A stretch of DNA of 14,418 bases. Origin: JACZST01 sp036985755 (GTDB lineage Bacteria; Actinomycetota; Acidimicrobiia; Spongiisociales; UBA5794). The notes under the pieces are model-generated. The model saw nothing but the letters and a program-made list of their open reading frames with translations. It searched no databases and was not told the origin of the DNA. Positions 14,293-14,418 of this stretch are shown in pieces. The translations under genes and the position numbers were made by a program. Within the stretch, counting starts at the first letter, position 1, and the number at the start of each line of letters is the position of its first letter. The stretch covers positions 1-14,418 of the forward strand of contig BTQG01000059.1 in NCBI GenBank assembly GCA_036985755.1, given 5' to 3'.

Positions 14293-14306
14293 CGCATCGT
14301 GATGCG
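14293..14306. promoter_or_regulatory. inverted repeat ending at the ribosome-binding site of PepSY gene 2
   Basis: CGCATC and GATGCG pair around GT. On the minus strand the second arm runs into AAAGGAG, giving GCGAAAGGA, the same junction as in copy 1. A second small stem (GGACC/GGTCC, 14306-14318) stands next to it. Confidence 0.45.
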
Positions 14307-14379
14307 GACCTTCGGTCCCGACCGTGAGGCCGGGGCGACTGCCCTCTCGAGCAGTGGCCACCACCATGTACCTTCAGCC

Positions 14380-14405
14380 GTGAATGCCCCCTGAACGACG
14401 CTGAA
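14380..14405 (-). promoter_or_regulatory. triple TTCAG direct repeat, candidate response-regulator operator (PepSY gene 2)
   Basis: On the minus strand TTCAG occurs at 14405-14401 and 14395-14391, then TTCAC at 14384-14380, with steps of 10 and 11 bases. The layout equals that before copy 1, including the shared GGCATTCA. A TACATG element at 14370-14365 is a weak -10 candidate. The leader would be about 80 bases long. Confidence 0.65.
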
Positions 14406-14418
14406 GAGGCATTCAGCT

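Noticed and set aside
14280..14297. Upstream ATG for PepSY copy 2
   Set aside because: This codon lies directly before the AAAGGAG that serves the ATG at 14279, so the inner start is the natural one.

Overview
This GC-rich window looks like chromosomal DNA of a high-GC actinobacterium. The lineage may be near Acidimicrobiia, but that is a guess from codon style and gene families, not a proven placement. It holds thirteen protein-coding genes. I see no RNA gene, CRISPR array, insertion sequence or phage gene. No gene-free stretch reaches 300 bases; the longest are about 240.

Layout. At the left are two plus-strand genes: an MFS exporter (17-1333) and a lipoprotein with two META domains (1425-2249). 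Facing them is a long minus-strand run. It holds a UPF0104 / LPG-synthase-like flippase-type membrane protein (2278-3348), a DUF4397-PASTA3 membrane-anchored surface protein (3450-5192), a thrombospondin type 3 repeat protein (5432-6145), an APH-fold phosphotransferase (6288-7511) and an anchored FG-GAP/CRTAC1 protein (7634-9319). A divergent MgtC/SapB protein (9416-9856) follows on the plus strand. Then comes a second minus-strand run: an unrecognised 118-residue protein (9912-10268), an ECF sigma factor overlapping a repeat-rich membrane protein that is probably its anti-sigma partner (10512-11872), a purple-acid-phosphatase-like metallophosphoesterase (12046-13002), and two tandem paralogous PepSY proteins (13076-13600, 13740-14279).

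How the genes fit together. Most products are exported or membrane-anchored, and several are acidic and rich in Asp/Glu calcium-loop motifs, so the region reads as a cell-envelope neighbourhood. Apart from the sigma/anti-sigma pair it is not one operon: most minus-strand genes are separated by gaps of 70-240 bases, several of which carry strong GC-rich hairpins.

The most interesting signals are regulatory and repeat-based. Both PepSY genes carry the same upstream array of three direct repeats (TTCAG, 5 bases, TTCAG, 6 bases, TTCA), the 10-11-base spacing typical of OmpR/PhoB-family response regulators. Both also have an inverted repeat ending at the Shine-Dalgarno. The putative anti-sigma factor has an extracytoplasmic tail made of two adjacent tandem-repeat families (36 and 45 bases), and the thrombospondin-type protein has a nearly perfect 69-base tandem repeat. 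I did not find a clearly new multi-gene enzymatic or defence system.
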